Assembly (NCBI GenBank): GCA_027030245.1
Contig: JALVFE010000009.1
Location: 1-64,000, forward strand
Source of the DNA: Melioribacteraceae bacterium
Lineage (GTDB): Bacteria > Bacteroidota > Ignavibacteria > Ignavibacteriales > Melioribacteraceae
Direction: 5' to 3'
DNA: 64,000 bases
Position numbers and translations under genes: made by a program. Positions 34,148 through 42,327 of this stretch are shown here, in pieces; positions within the stretch are counted from its first letter, which is position 1; the number at the start of each line of letters is the position of its first letter. Under the pieces are notes generated by a model that ran no database searches, was not told the DNA's origin, and saw nothing but the letters and a program-made list of their open reading frames with translations.

Positions 34148-35146
34148 GTGGAAAATATCAATCAAAACCAAAACGATGCCAAACTTGTTGAACAGTTAAG
34201 CGGTAAAGTAAAAGAACTGAAAAAAGAAATTGCAAAAGTTATTGTCGGGCAAGAGGAGATTATAGATAAACTGCTTTTAAGTTTATTGGCGCGCGGTCAT
34301 TGTTTGTTGGTGGGTGTTCCGGGATTGGCAAAAACATTATTGATTAAAACCCTTGCCGAAGTACTGGATTTATCTTTCAGCAGAATTCAATTTACTCCCG
34401 ATTTAATGCCGAGCGATATTACCGGAACGGAAATAATCGAAGAAGATCAAACTACAAAGAAAAGAACATTCCGGTTTGTTAAAGGTCCCGTTTTTGCTAA
34501 CATTATTCTTGCCGACGAAATTAACCGTACGCCGCCCAAAACGCAATCCGCTCTTCTCGAAGCAATGCAAGAGCATAAAGTTACTGCTGCAGGCGTGACT
34601 TACGCTTTGCCGGAACCGTTTTTCGTATTGGCAACTCAAAATCCTATTGAGCAAGAAGGAACTTATCCGTTGCCCGAAGCGCAACTGGATAGATTTATGT
34701 TTAACCTTTGGCTCGATTATCCTTCGTTCGATGAGGAAATTGAAATTATCAGAACGACCACGGCGGAAAGCAATTATAAATTGAACAAAGTAATTTCGGG
34801 GGAAGAAATTACGCTGTATCAAGATTTGGTGAAACGTGTTCCGGTTGCGGAAAACGTAATTGAATTTGCAGTTAAAATTGTTAATTCAACGCGACCCGGA
34901 AATAACGAACTTAAATTTATCAATGAATGGGTAAGTTGGGGCGCAGGTCCGCGCGCTTCGCAATATTTAATTCTTGCCGCAAAAACAAAAGCAATTGTTG
35001 AAGGCAGATTTACACCGAATATCGATGATGTTAAAGCGGCGCTTGTTCCCGTTTTGCGACATAGAATCATACCGAGTTTTAACGCCGAAGCCGACGGACT
35101 TTCGAGTCTCGATATTATCGATAAATTAATTAGTCAGTTTTCTTAA
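34148..35146 (+). CDS. MoxR family AAA+ ATPase
   Basis: The 332-residue product is a MoxR-type AAA+ ATPase. Walker A is GVPGLAKTLL, Walker B is ILADEINRTPPKTQSALLEAMQE, and sensor 1 lies in FVLATQNPIEQEGTYPLPEAQLDRF. MoxR proteins act as chaperones, usually with VWA-domain proteins. The membrane VWA protein at 7100-9238 could be a partner, but no VWA or DUF58 gene lies next to it here. The start is GTG 9 bases after the SurA-like gene, so it may share the folding operon's transcript. Confidence 0.93.
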   Translation: MENINQNQNDAKLVEQLSGKVKELKKEIAKVIVGQEEIIDKLLLSLLARGHCLLVGVPGLAKTLLIKTLAEVLDLSFSRIQFTPDLMPSDITGTEIIEEDQTTKKRTFRFVKGPVFANIILADEINRTPPKTQSALLEAMQEHKVTAAGVTYALPEPFFVLATQNPIEQEGTYPLPEAQLDRFMFNLWLDYPSFDEEIEIIRTTTAESNYKLNKVISGEEITLYQDLVKRVPVAENVIEFAVKIVNSTRPGNNELKFINEWVSWGAGPRASQYLILAAKTKAIVEGRFTPNIDDVKAALVPVLRHRIIPSFNAEADGLSSLDIIDKLISQFS

Positions 35147-35166
35147 TTTGATTTTGCGGTATTAAA

Positions 35167-36420
35167 GTGATTTATCGTGTTGCCCGGTTATTTATTTTAA
35201 TTTTAATATTTCAAATAGCATCATCTTGCTCTTCCGGTGTAAAGCAACCCGCCACGCCGGTAATAAAGCCCGTTAACCATAATGACGAATACGGAATCGA
35301 TACAACGAAATATAGCATTTCCGTTGACAAAGTAAACAGAAATGAAACTTTGGCCGATATTCTTCTGAAGTACGATATTCCGTATGCGAGAATTACAAAA
35401 ATTGCAGAAGTTTCCAAACCCGAATTTAACGTAAGGAAAATTAAATCCGGAAACACTTACCGCGCATATGTTGCGGACGATTCTGCCAAAACGCTTGCTT
35501 ATTTTATTTACGATAAGGATAAGATAAATTACATAAAGTATTTTTTGAAAGACACCATTATTGTTTCGAACGGAAGTAAAAAAGTTAATAAGAAAATAAA
35601 TTACGCAAGCGGTGTGATTAATTCTTCGTTGTATGAAACATTGCAAAACGAAAACTTGAGTCCTTTACTAGCAGTTGAGCTTGCCGATGTTTACGCTTGG
35701 CAAATAGATTTTTACACAATTCAACGGAGAGATAGATTTAAAGTAATTTACGAAGAAAAATATATTGGCGACCGATTCATCGGCATTGGGGAAATCCTTG
35801 CGGCAGAATTTGTTCACATGGGAAATAAATTTTATGCTTTCCGGTTTGAACAAGACGGCAAAACGGAATATTTCGACGAAGAAGGGAAAAGTCTTCAAAA
35901 AGAGTTTTTAAAAGCACCGTTAAAATACAGGAGAATCAGCTCACGTTTTTCCAGGAGAAGATTTCATCCGATTTTAAGAATTTACCGTCCGCACTTGGGA
36001 ATAGATTATGCAGCTGCGATAGGAACTCCCGTTCAAGCCGTTGGCGATGGAGTTGTGGTGGAAGTTAAGTACAAGGGGCAAGCCGGCAGATTTGTTAAGA
36101 TAAGACATAACAGCGTTTACACTTCAGGTTATTTGCATTTATCGAGATATGGCAAAGGAATAAAACGGGGAGTGAAAGTCAAACAAGGGCAAGTTATCGG
36201 TTATGTAGGAAGTTCGGGTTTATCAACAGGACCGCATCTTGATTTCCGGTTTTGGAAAAACGGAAGATTGGTTAATTATATGACGCAGCATTTTCCTTCT
36301 TCGCAGTCCGTTAAAAAAGAAAACATGGAAAGATTTAATCAAATTAAAGATGAGTACATTAAAAAGTTAAATGCCATTAACTACAACATGCCGGAAGAAA
36401 ATGTTTTGGGAACAAAATAA
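35167..36420 (+). CDS. M23 family metallopeptidase lipoprotein with altered zinc motif
   Basis: The 417-residue product has a lipobox (QIASSC, Cys21). A LysM/OapA-like region (NRNETLADILLKYDIPYARI) is followed by a C-terminal LytM domain (about 265-372). Metal and active-site residues are His276 and Asp280 (HLGIDY), His324 (YLHLS) and His357. The second His of the usual HxH motif is Asp359 (GPHLDFR instead of GPHLHFE). I recall HLD variants in Bacteroidota, so Asp may serve as ligand. It should cut or regulate cutting of peptidoglycan. The start is GTG 20 bases after the MoxR gene. Confidence 0.87.
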   Translation: MIYRVARLFILILIFQIASSCSSGVKQPATPVIKPVNHNDEYGIDTTKYSISVDKVNRNETLADILLKYDIPYARITKIAEVSKPEFNVRKIKSGNTYRAYVADDSAKTLAYFIYDKDKINYIKYFLKDTIIVSNGSKKVNKKINYASGVINSSLYETLQNENLSPLLAVELADVYAWQIDFYTIQRRDRFKVIYEEKYIGDRFIGIGEILAAEFVHMGNKFYAFRFEQDGKTEYFDEEGKSLQKEFLKAPLKYRRISSRFSRRRFHPILRIYRPHLGIDYAAAIGTPVQAVGDGVVVEVKYKGQAGRFVKIRHNSVYTSGYLHLSRYGKGIKRGVKVKQGQVIGYVGSSGLSTGPHLDFRFWKNGRLVNYMTQHFPSSQSVKKENMERFNQIKDEYIKKLNAINYNMPEENVLGTK

Positions 36421-36422
36421 AA

Positions 36423-37142
36423 TTAATCCGGTACGTGAACCAGAAAATACTCTTCAGCCGTTTTACCTATTTCGCTTGCTTGCTCAATCGTCATATGTAA
36501 ATCCGTAGAACTTTCATCTTCCGCACCCGCTTCAATGATTGCCAAATCCGAACCTTTCGCCATTTTAACCAGAGTTTCCGTGTATGCGGTATCGCCGCCG
36601 TAGCAAATCGATTTTCCGTTATATGTAAATTTAAAACCTAGCGAAGGAACGGCAACGGGATTCCCGTCGTCGTCAATTTCTTTATGATTAACCTTAAAAG
36701 GTTTAATTTTAACCGATTTTCTTGTGAAACTTTTGCTGTTGTTAATCGGGTGAAGATTAATTTTGTAAGTAAGTTCATCCGCATAAACCTGAAGAAATGC
36801 ATTATGAATACTTTCGATTTCCACGCATCCTTCGGGATAAAAAATATTTAGCGGGGTTCTCTTTTTCATTACCGAAAGGTATGTTAGCAGTGACCAAACT
36901 CCGCCGACATGGTCATGATGACCGTGTGAAATGAAAATATCGGAAATACTTAAAATTTCCGGAGCGGATTTGTCGCGGTTTAAATCCCGCAGAATGCCGT
37001 CTCCCGGATCAATTACAAAAGCGGATTTTTTTGTTGTTAAAATTATCCCGGTAGCAATATTCGGAATGGAACAATATATTTTTATAAAAAAATCGTCTTT
37101 TTGCCATACCAATGGGTATTTAGGTTTATATTTTTTCTTCAT
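36423..37142 (-). CDS. MBL-fold metallo-hydrolase (RNase Z-like)
   Basis: The 239-residue product is a metallo-beta-lactamase fold hydrolase. The zinc site is ISHGHHDHVGG, further ligands are in CYGGDTAYTE (Asp) and the C-terminal HVPD, and His in DLHMTIEQASEI fits the tRNase Z-like pattern. It lacks the exosite of true RNase Z, so the substrate is uncertain. It follows the Fur-family gene by 15 bases on the same strand and converges on the M23 gene with a 2-base gap. Confidence 0.82.
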   Translation of the reverse strand: MKKKYKPKYPLVWQKDDFFIKIYCSIPNIATGIILTTKKSAFVIDPGDGILRDLNRDKSAPEILSISDIFISHGHHDHVGGVWSLLTYLSVMKKRTPLNIFYPEGCVEIESIHNAFLQVYADELTYKINLHPINNSKSFTRKSVKIKPFKVNHKEIDDDGNPVAVPSLGFKFTYNGKSICYGGDTAYTETLVKMAKGSDLAIIEAGAEDESSTDLHMTIEQASEIGKTAEEYFLVHVPD

Positions 37143-37157
37143 CCGCTTTGTCTTTCT

Positions 37158-37628
37158 CTATTTGTTTTTGGCTTTGTTGTGTTTGAAGTGCTTACAGTTT
37201 TCCGGGTCTTTGCATTTACCGAAAATATTGAACGAATAACCCGCTTCTTCGTAGCCGAGCGTTTCGCAGATTTCTTCAACTATTTCTTGTATTTTCGGAC
37301 TTGTAAATTCTTTAATTTCCCCGCAATTTATGCAAATAAGATGATCGTGGTTTTTCCGGTTGAAACTCGATTCGTATCTCGTTTTTCCGTCCCCGAAATT
37401 TCTTTTTGCCAGCAGATTACATTGAACGAGCAATTCCAAAGTACTGTAAACCGTGGCTCTTGAAATTTGGGAATCTTTATTTTTCATCTCAATGTACAGA
37501 TCATCCGCCCCGAAATGACCTTTGTAATCGAGAGCAAAATCAAGCACTTCGAACCTTTCCGAAGTTATGCGGTGGTTTTTCTCTTTAAGAAATTCCCTTA
37601 ATTTTTCGTGTGCTTTTTCTTTGTTCAC
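37158..37628 (-). CDS. Fur family metal-dependent transcriptional regulator
   Basis: About 156 residues. An N-terminal winged helix (HRITSERFEVLDFAL, then ISRATVYSTLELLVQ) precedes the dimer domain with NHDHLICINCGEIKEF (HxH and CxxC). A second Cys pair is in CKDPENC. It is Fur, Zur or PerR; the sequence does not decide which. I chose the GTG at 37628, since the upstream TTG would add residues unlike the family and run into the divergent promoter. It faces the dodecin-peroxiredoxin operon, which suggests peroxide or iron control. No clear Fur/PerR box was found in the gap. Confidence 0.86.
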   Translation of the reverse strand: MNKEKAHEKLREFLKEKNHRITSERFEVLDFALDYKGHFGADDLYIEMKNKDSQISRATVYSTLELLVQCNLLAKRNFGDGKTRYESSFNRKNHDHLICINCGEIKEFTSPKIQEIVEEICETLGYEEAGYSFNIFGKCKDPENCKHFKHNKAKNK

Positions 37629-37733
37629 TTTTAAACGGCTTATTTTTTTTCTAAAACTAATCACAAAATTTAGAATTGTCAAATATCGGAACTAATGTCG
37701 TTTGGTTAACAGTTTAGTTTCAAAAAGATTTGT

Positions 37734-37741
37734 TAAATTTG
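37734..37741 (+). promoter_or_regulatory. Probable -7 element of the dodecin promoter
   Basis: TAAATTTG at 37734-37741 is a perfect TAnnTTTG match, 26 bases before the dodecin start, with AAAGGAGG directly ahead of that ATG. The -33 element is poor (GTTTAG about 18 bases upstream), so an activator or derepression may be needed. Confidence 0.4.
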
Positions 37742-37767
37742 TATCTCGAAAATAAAAGGAGGATATC

Positions 37768-37971
37768 ATGAGCAAAACATACGAATTAACGGACAGAGTT
37801 GGGATTTCCACAATCAGTTTATCCGATGCCATTCAATCGGTAGTAAAAGAAGCCAACGAGGAAAAGCGTGTTTCATGGTTCGAAGTACTTGAACAAAGAG
37901 GACGCGTTACTTCCGAAGGGGAAGTGGAATTCCAAGTAACGGTAAGAATAGGAAGAAGATTAAAAGATTAA
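37768..37971 (+). CDS. Dodecin family flavin-binding protein
   Basis: The 67-residue product matches dodecin, a small protein forming dodecamers that bind riboflavin or FMN pairs. Family signs are an N-terminal Y-E-L-T strand, helix SLSDAIQSVVKEANEE, the flavin-stacking Trp37 in WFEVLEQRGRV, and a final VEFQVTVRIGRRL strand. It may buffer free flavin and limit photo-oxidative damage. It has an excellent AAAGGAGG site, precedes the peroxiredoxin gene by 26 bases, and is divergent from a Fur-family regulator. Confidence 0.9.
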   Translation: MSKTYELTDRVGISTISLSDAIQSVVKEANEEKRVSWFEVLEQRGRVTSEGEVEFQVTVRIGRRLKD

Positions 37972-37997
37972 TTCAAAAAAGAAGAAAGGAAAAAATC

Positions 37998-38462
37998 TTG
38001 ATAGAAGAAAATAAAAAAGCCCCGCAGTTTACGTTACCGGATCAAACCGGAAAGAAAATTTCCTTGAAGGATTTTAAAGGGAAAAAAGTAGTTTTATACT
38101 TTTACCCGAAGGATAATACGCCCGGGTGCACAAAAGAAGCTTGCGATTTCAGAGATTCAATCGAAGATTTTAAAAAAATAAAAGCTGTTGTTTTAGGGGT
38201 AAGCCCCGATTCGATTGAGTCCCATAAAAAATTTGCCGAAAAATACGATTTACCTTTTCCGCTTTTAAGCGATCCGGAAAAGAAAGTGCTGAACAAATAC
38301 GGAGTGTGGAAAGAGAAAAGCATGTACGGCAGAAAATATATGGGAGTTGAACGAACCACCGTTGTTATTGATGAAAACGGGAAGATTATGAAAATATTTC
38401 CCAAAGTTAAAGTTAAAGGTCATGTCGACCAGGTAAAAAAAATATTGGAAGGCAATGAATAA
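37998..38462 (+). CDS. bcp: Thioredoxin-dependent peroxiredoxin (Bcp/PrxQ type)
   Basis: The 154-residue product is an atypical 2-Cys peroxiredoxin reducing hydroperoxides with thioredoxin. The peroxidatic Cys44 and resolving Cys49 are in PKDNTPGCTKEACDF, five residues apart as in Bcp. GVSPDSIESHKKFAEKY and the ERTTVVIDENG strand are also typical. The start is TTG with an AAAGGAAAAA site. It is the second gene after dodecin and overlaps the PTPS gene by 8 bases. Confidence 0.94.
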   Translation: MIEENKKAPQFTLPDQTGKKISLKDFKGKKVVLYFYPKDNTPGCTKEACDFRDSIEDFKKIKAVVLGVSPDSIESHKKFAEKYDLPFPLLSDPEKKVLNKYGVWKEKSMYGRKYMGVERTTVVIDENGKIMKIFPKVKVKGHVDQVKKILEGNE

Positions 38463-38871
38463 CAAATTGGTTTATGTAACCCGGCGTGAAGTGTTCAGCG
38501 CTTCGCACAGATTATATAATAAAAAATGGACCGAAGAACGTAACGTGGAAATTTTCGGTAAATGCAGTAACGTTTACGGTCACGGTCACAATTACGTTTT
38601 AGAGGTAACCGTTGCCGGAACCGTAGACCCGGAGACAGGCTACGTTATTGATACGAAAGAGCTGAAAAAAATTATCAGAGAAAATGTTGTTGATAAAATG
38701 GATCATAAAAACTTGAATATGGATGTGGATTTTATGACCGATGTTATTCCCACGGCTGAAAACATTGCGATAAAAGTTTGGGAACAGCTTGAAGATAAAA
38801 TTACAAACGGAAAACTGTATTCGGTTAAAATTTACGAAACGGAAAATAATTATTTTGAATTTAAAGGTTAG
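38455..38871 (+). CDS. 6-pyruvoyl-tetrahydropterin synthase (PTPS) family enzyme
   Basis: The 138-residue product is a PTPS/QueD-fold enzyme. Zinc ligands are His18 (SASHRL), His43 and His45 (YGHGHNY). The catalytic triad of animal PTPS can be placed as Cys37 (FGKCSN), Asp83 and His84 (MDHKNLNMD), with pterin-anchoring Glu128 (YETENN). The FGKCSN...GHGHNY and DHKNLNMD blocks resemble eukaryotic PTPS more than QueD, whose motif is shorter. With folE and an SDR gene directly downstream it probably makes 6-pyruvoyl-tetrahydropterin for tetrahydrobiopterin; a queuosine role is the alternative. Confidence 0.85.
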   Translation: MNNKLVYVTRREVFSASHRLYNKKWTEERNVEIFGKCSNVYGHGHNYVLEVTVAGTVDPETGYVIDTKELKKIIRENVVDKMDHKNLNMDVDFMTDVIPTAENIAIKVWEQLEDKITNGKLYSVKIYETENNYFEFKG

Positions 38872-38874
38872 GAA

Positions 38875-39441
38875 ATGGATTTAAAAAAAGTTGAAAAAAA
38901 TATTGAATCGATACTTTTGGAAATCGGAGAAGATCCTAAACGACAAGGATTGTTAAAAACTCCGGAAAGAGTTGCTAAAGCTTACGAGTTTTTAATGCAA
39001 GGTTACAATCAAAATATCGATGAAGTATTAAACGGCGCTATCTTCGATGAAAAATATGATGAGATGGTGATCGTGAAAGATATAGACTTCTACAGTATGT
39101 GCGAACATCATATGATACCGTTTTACGGGAAAGTGCATGTAGCTTACATTCCCAACGGAAAGATAGTCGGATTAAGTAAAATTCCGAGAATAGTGGATGT
39201 ATTTGCGCGCAGGTTACAAGTTCAGGAAAGAATGACACAACAAATTGCCGATACTTTGCAAAAATATTTAAATCCGCTTGGTGTGGCCGTGGTTGTGGAA
39301 GGTTACCACATGTGCATGATGATGCGCGGGGTGGAAAAACAAAATTCGTATTCCATTACCAGCGCCGTCCACGGGGATTTCAAAGAAGATGCAAGAACCA
39401 GAAGCGAATTTATGGAATTGATTTCACATAAAAGAATTTGA
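38875..39441 (+). CDS. folE: GTP cyclohydrolase I
   Basis: The 188-residue product converts GTP to 7,8-dihydroneopterin triphosphate. Zinc ligands are Cys76 and His79 ([10 protein letters not shown]) and Cys147 ([15 protein letters not shown]). The [20 protein letters not shown] block and [12 protein letters not shown] are diagnostic. It feeds folate, queuosine or biopterin synthesis. Here it is 3 bases after the PTPS gene and 1 base before an SDR gene, which favours biopterin. Confidence 0.96.
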   Translation: MDLKKVEKNIESILLEIGEDPKRQGLLKTPERVAKAYEFLMQGYNQNIDEVLNGAIFDEKYDEMVIVKDIDFYSMCEHHMIPFYGKVHVAYIPNGKIVGLSKIPRIVDVFARRLQVQERMTQQIADTLQKYLNPLGVAVVVEGYHMCMMMRGVEKQNSYSITSAVHGDFKEDARTRSEFMELISHKRI

Positions 39442-39442
39442 T

Positions 39443-40156
39443 ATGAAAAAGAAAAATCCTGCAGTATTGCTAACCGGCGCTTCTTCGGGAATAGGAGCCG
39501 AAATTGTTAAAGCTTTTACCGCGAACGGAATTAACGTGGTGGGGATTTCGAGGAAAATCGGGAAATTGAATTCGCTTCGCAAATCCTTGCCGCAAAATTC
39601 TTCCGATTTTTTTCCCTTCAAGTGCGATGTGGGAAATTTAACAGAGCTGAAATCCGTTATTAAAGAAATAAAAAAATCACATGACATAACGGCATTAATA
39701 AACAATGCCGGAATAACGGCGTTCAAGCCTGCAGTTAAACATTCCGAGAAAGAAATTGAAAATATTATAAGCGTTAATTTGCTCGGAGCCATTCACTTAT
39801 CGAAAATGATTTTACCCGGAATGTTAAAAAACAATAAGGGTATAGTTATAAATATTTTGTCGGTTGCGGCAAAAGATATTTTCGCCAATAGCAGTGTTTA
39901 CTCCGCATCCAAAGCCGGTTTGTTGGCTTTTATGAACGTACTCCGGAAAGAAGTTAAAGATACAAATATCAAAATTATAAATATTCTTCCCGGAGCAACT
40001 GCCACACCCATTTGGCCTGAGAAAGCTCTCAAGAATTTCGGGGAACAAATGATGACGTCGAAGGATGTCGGCAAATTTATTTATCAAATTTATAATCTCG
40101 ATTCCACCGTTGTTCCCGAAGAAATCATTATCCGTCCAGTTCACGGGGATTTATAA
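39443..40156 (+). CDS. Short-chain dehydrogenase, sepiapterin reductase-like
   Basis: The 237-residue product is a classical SDR. The NADP loop is TGASSGIG (11-18), NNAG is at 87-90, and the catalytic Ser140, Tyr153 and Lys157 (YSASK) are present. The C-terminal end (TVVPEEIIIRPVHGDL) and the PGATATPIW segment resemble, from memory, the sepiapterin reductase of Chlorobium tepidum. Its position directly after PTPS and folE supports the last reduction step to tetrahydrobiopterin. Another SDR activity remains possible. No phenylalanine hydroxylase is in the window. Confidence 0.8.
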   Translation: MKKKNPAVLLTGASSGIGAEIVKAFTANGINVVGISRKIGKLNSLRKSLPQNSSDFFPFKCDVGNLTELKSVIKEIKKSHDITALINNAGITAFKPAVKHSEKEIENIISVNLLGAIHLSKMILPGMLKNNKGIVINILSVAAKDIFANSSVYSASKAGLLAFMNVLRKEVKDTNIKIINILPGATATPIWPEKALKNFGEQMMTSKDVGKFIYQIYNLDSTVVPEEIIIRPVHGDL

Positions 40157-40272
40157 TTTTTATACGTTTATCGAAAAATTGTTTGATTTATTGTATAAAT
40201 TTTATAAATTCACTATAAACTGATAATTGAATAAAAGTAGAAACTTTAACAAATAGATTGAAAGGAGAACTC

Positions 40273-41232
40273 ATGAGAAAATCCCTACTTTTGGTTTTCT
40301 TAATTATTTCGGTTGTTTCACTTTTTTCGGCAAATCTTTTTGCACAAGAAGACCAAGCGAACAAAGTTGATTATACGTTTACGTTAAAATCCGATTGTCT
40401 TCCCGAACCGGTTGAAATTACTTCCGGCTCTTTTATGGAGGGAGAAGTCTTCACATTGCCCCCGTTCGATTTCCCAGAATATATTCCTAATTGGCAGCAG
40501 CTATATAATGCGCTTGTTGGCACAACATTCGGCCTGGAAAGCGGGGCAATTAACGAAAATATTCATCTTGATATTCAACTCCAGCAACTCGATTGCAACG
40601 GAGGCGGATTTGTAGATCCGACGGGTGAAGGTAACCCGTTCTTTGTTTTCCTCGGTATTAAAGTAACAGGCGAGCAAAGCGGCGAAACTGCATTGGAAGA
40701 TTTTTATTACTTCAACGAAGGGAAATATGCAACAATTTGTTTCCCGATGACCCCGGAATTTTTGGCTTTTCTCGAATCCATGGGCATAGATCCTAACGAT
40801 ATCAGTTTCGCATATTTCTTAGGAGGCGAATACTTTACCGAAGGAATGACATGGGAGGTTGTGGAAGGAAACCCCGATAAATTGTGCTTGTACCTTAGTC
40901 ACTTTTCGCAAATCGTTGGCGGAAACGGAAAACTGGTGGGCATTGCAGGTAAAGACAAAAATATTCCCAAGGATTATTTCTTAGACCAAAATTATCCGAA
41001 CCCGTTTAATCCGTCGACGGTTATAAAATTCGGTTTGCCGAATGCTGAAAACGTAAAATTGGAAATCTATAATTTGTTAGGTCAGAAAGTTGACGAACTG
41101 ATTAACGCAAAACTTTCGGCAGGCGTACACGAAGTTACATTTAATGCGGATAATCTGCCTTCCGGTATTTATCTGTATAAATTGACAACCGATAAATTCT
41201 CGGAAATTAAAAAGATGATGTTGATGAAGTAA
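40273..41232 (+). CDS. Secreted protein with type IX secretion sorting domain
   Basis: About 319 residues. A signal peptide (SLLLVFLIISVVSLFSANLFA, then QED) is followed by a beta-rich region with several Cys and many acidic residues. The last ~80 residues are a type A sorting domain: FLDQNYPNPFNPSTVIKFGL, LEIYNLLGQKV and SGIYLYKLTT. This tag sends proteins through the type IX system and is removed during surface attachment. I chose the ATG at 40273, with AAAGGAGAA upstream, rather than the TTG at 40258. The passenger part has no known family. A strong terminator follows. Confidence 0.88.
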   Translation: MRKSLLLVFLIISVVSLFSANLFAQEDQANKVDYTFTLKSDCLPEPVEITSGSFMEGEVFTLPPFDFPEYIPNWQQLYNALVGTTFGLESGAINENIHLDIQLQQLDCNGGGFVDPTGEGNPFFVFLGIKVTGEQSGETALEDFYYFNEGKYATICFPMTPEFLAFLESMGIDPNDISFAYFLGGEYFTEGMTWEVVEGNPDKLCLYLSHFSQIVGGNGKLVGIAGKDKNIPKDYFLDQNYPNPFNPSTVIKFGLPNAENVKLEIYNLLGQKVDELINAKLSAGVHEVTFNADNLPSGIYLYKLTTDKFSEIKKMMLMK

Positions 41233-41264
41233 AAAATATTTTACTTTAGTGAAATAATTTTAAG

Positions 41265-41286
41265 GGGCTCGAAAGAGCCCTTTTTT
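41265..41286 (+). terminator. Rho-independent terminator
   Basis: GGGCTC at 41265-41270, loop GAAA, GAGCCC at 41275-41280, then six T. It ends the transcript of the secreted sorting-domain protein. Confidence 0.9.
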
Positions 41287-41461
41287 ATTTTCATTGATAA
41301 CTTTAAATCATACCATGCCCCCTTTTGGGATATTAAAATATTAGAATGATTTTAGCACTGGAAAAAAATTATAATCCCCAAATAAACACTAAACATTTTC
41401 TCCGTTAAACCGATAATGAAAATGGGAAAGTGTACCTTGTCAAAAAAAAATAAAGAAACGC

Positions 41462-42286
41462 ATGAATATTTACGAACTGAATTACCATAAAATTAAATTT
41501 GCATTGGAGTTAATTTCCTCACCCGAAGAGAAGCTTAGTTATCTCTATCAAATAAAAATAGAGATAAACCGTGTAATTCAGTGCTTCACTAAAAAAAAGT
41601 TTTTACCCTTGCGCAAATATGCTATGGATAACATTTTTTTGGAAGACGGATGCCCCGAATTAAACAAATTTATGAAACAACTTTTGGCATTTTACGATTC
41701 GCGCCCCAACGAACAACGATACCCGAACGAAGATATTCTGTTAAGGCACATAAAAAAGGAAATTAAGAAATATGAACGGCTGGGAAAATTAATAGATGCC
41801 GAAATCGATTATTTTACTAAAAGAAGGGATCAAAAGATAAATATTTCCCAGAATGAATCGAATATAAAACAAGGAAATAAAAATATTTCGGAAAAATTAA
41901 AATTATCGGAAACAGAAACCATGGAAGAACTTGAAAAGAAAAATAAAGTTGACCAAGCCAGAAAAGAGGTTGCGAAAAATACCACTTCAATTCGCGAATT
42001 AAAAGAACAACAGAAAAAAATTGTTTGGCAAGGTTCGCAAACGGAATTGATTTATTTTTTCGATCAACTGTACGACATGGATTTCATGTCCATTAAAAGT
42101 TATGACGAAATTTTCGCAATTATCTCAAAGTTTTTTGTAGACAAAGACGGGCAACCGTTTCGTACAGATAAAGTTGCCGAAATGAAACTACAGCAGAGAA
42201 AAAGCAGCATGCCGAAAGGTTATGCGCGGTATATGAAAGTAATAGATAAATTAAAAGCCAAGGGCAGCGGTAATCCTAATTTATAA
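41462..42286 (+). CDS. Uncharacterised protein, possibly RteC-like
   Basis: The 274-residue product is hydrophilic, with a coiled-coil middle (EELEKKNKVDQARKEVAKN). The C-terminal block, IVWQGSQTELIYFFDQLYD followed by EIFAIISKFF and a K/R-rich helix, resembles the C-terminus of RteC, a regulator of conjugative transposons in Bacteroides, but I cannot confirm this. There are no transposon genes around it. It stands alone after a terminator, with a 228-base gap upstream, and converges on a Spy-like gene across a long hairpin. It could be a domesticated regulator. Confidence 0.55.
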   Translation: MNIYELNYHKIKFALELISSPEEKLSYLYQIKIEINRVIQCFTKKKFLPLRKYAMDNIFLEDGCPELNKFMKQLLAFYDSRPNEQRYPNEDILLRHIKKEIKKYERLGKLIDAEIDYFTKRRDQKINISQNESNIKQGNKNISEKLKLSETETMEELEKKNKVDQARKEVAKNTTSIRELKEQQKKIVWQGSQTELIYFFDQLYDMDFMSIKSYDEIFAIISKFFVDKDGQPFRTDKVAEMKLQQRKSSMPKGYARYMKVIDKLKAKGSGNPNL

Positions 42287-42319
42287 AAGAGGAAGCGTGC
42301 CGTTGACACGCAACCTCTT
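42287..42319. terminator. Two-tier hairpin between convergent genes
   Basis: AAGAGG at 42287-42292 pairs with CCTCTT at 42314-42319, and inside it GCGTG pairs with CACGC, separated by AA bulges on both sides. It starts directly after one stop codon and ends before the opposite one. It has no T-run, so the role as a bidirectional terminator is plausible but not certain. Confidence 0.5.
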
Positions 42320-42327
42320 AATGTTCG

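Noticed and set aside
40179-40210. Possible promoter of the type IX cargo gene (TTG then TATAAATT)
   Set aside because: The -7 box fits TAnnTTTG poorly and the region is simply AT-rich.
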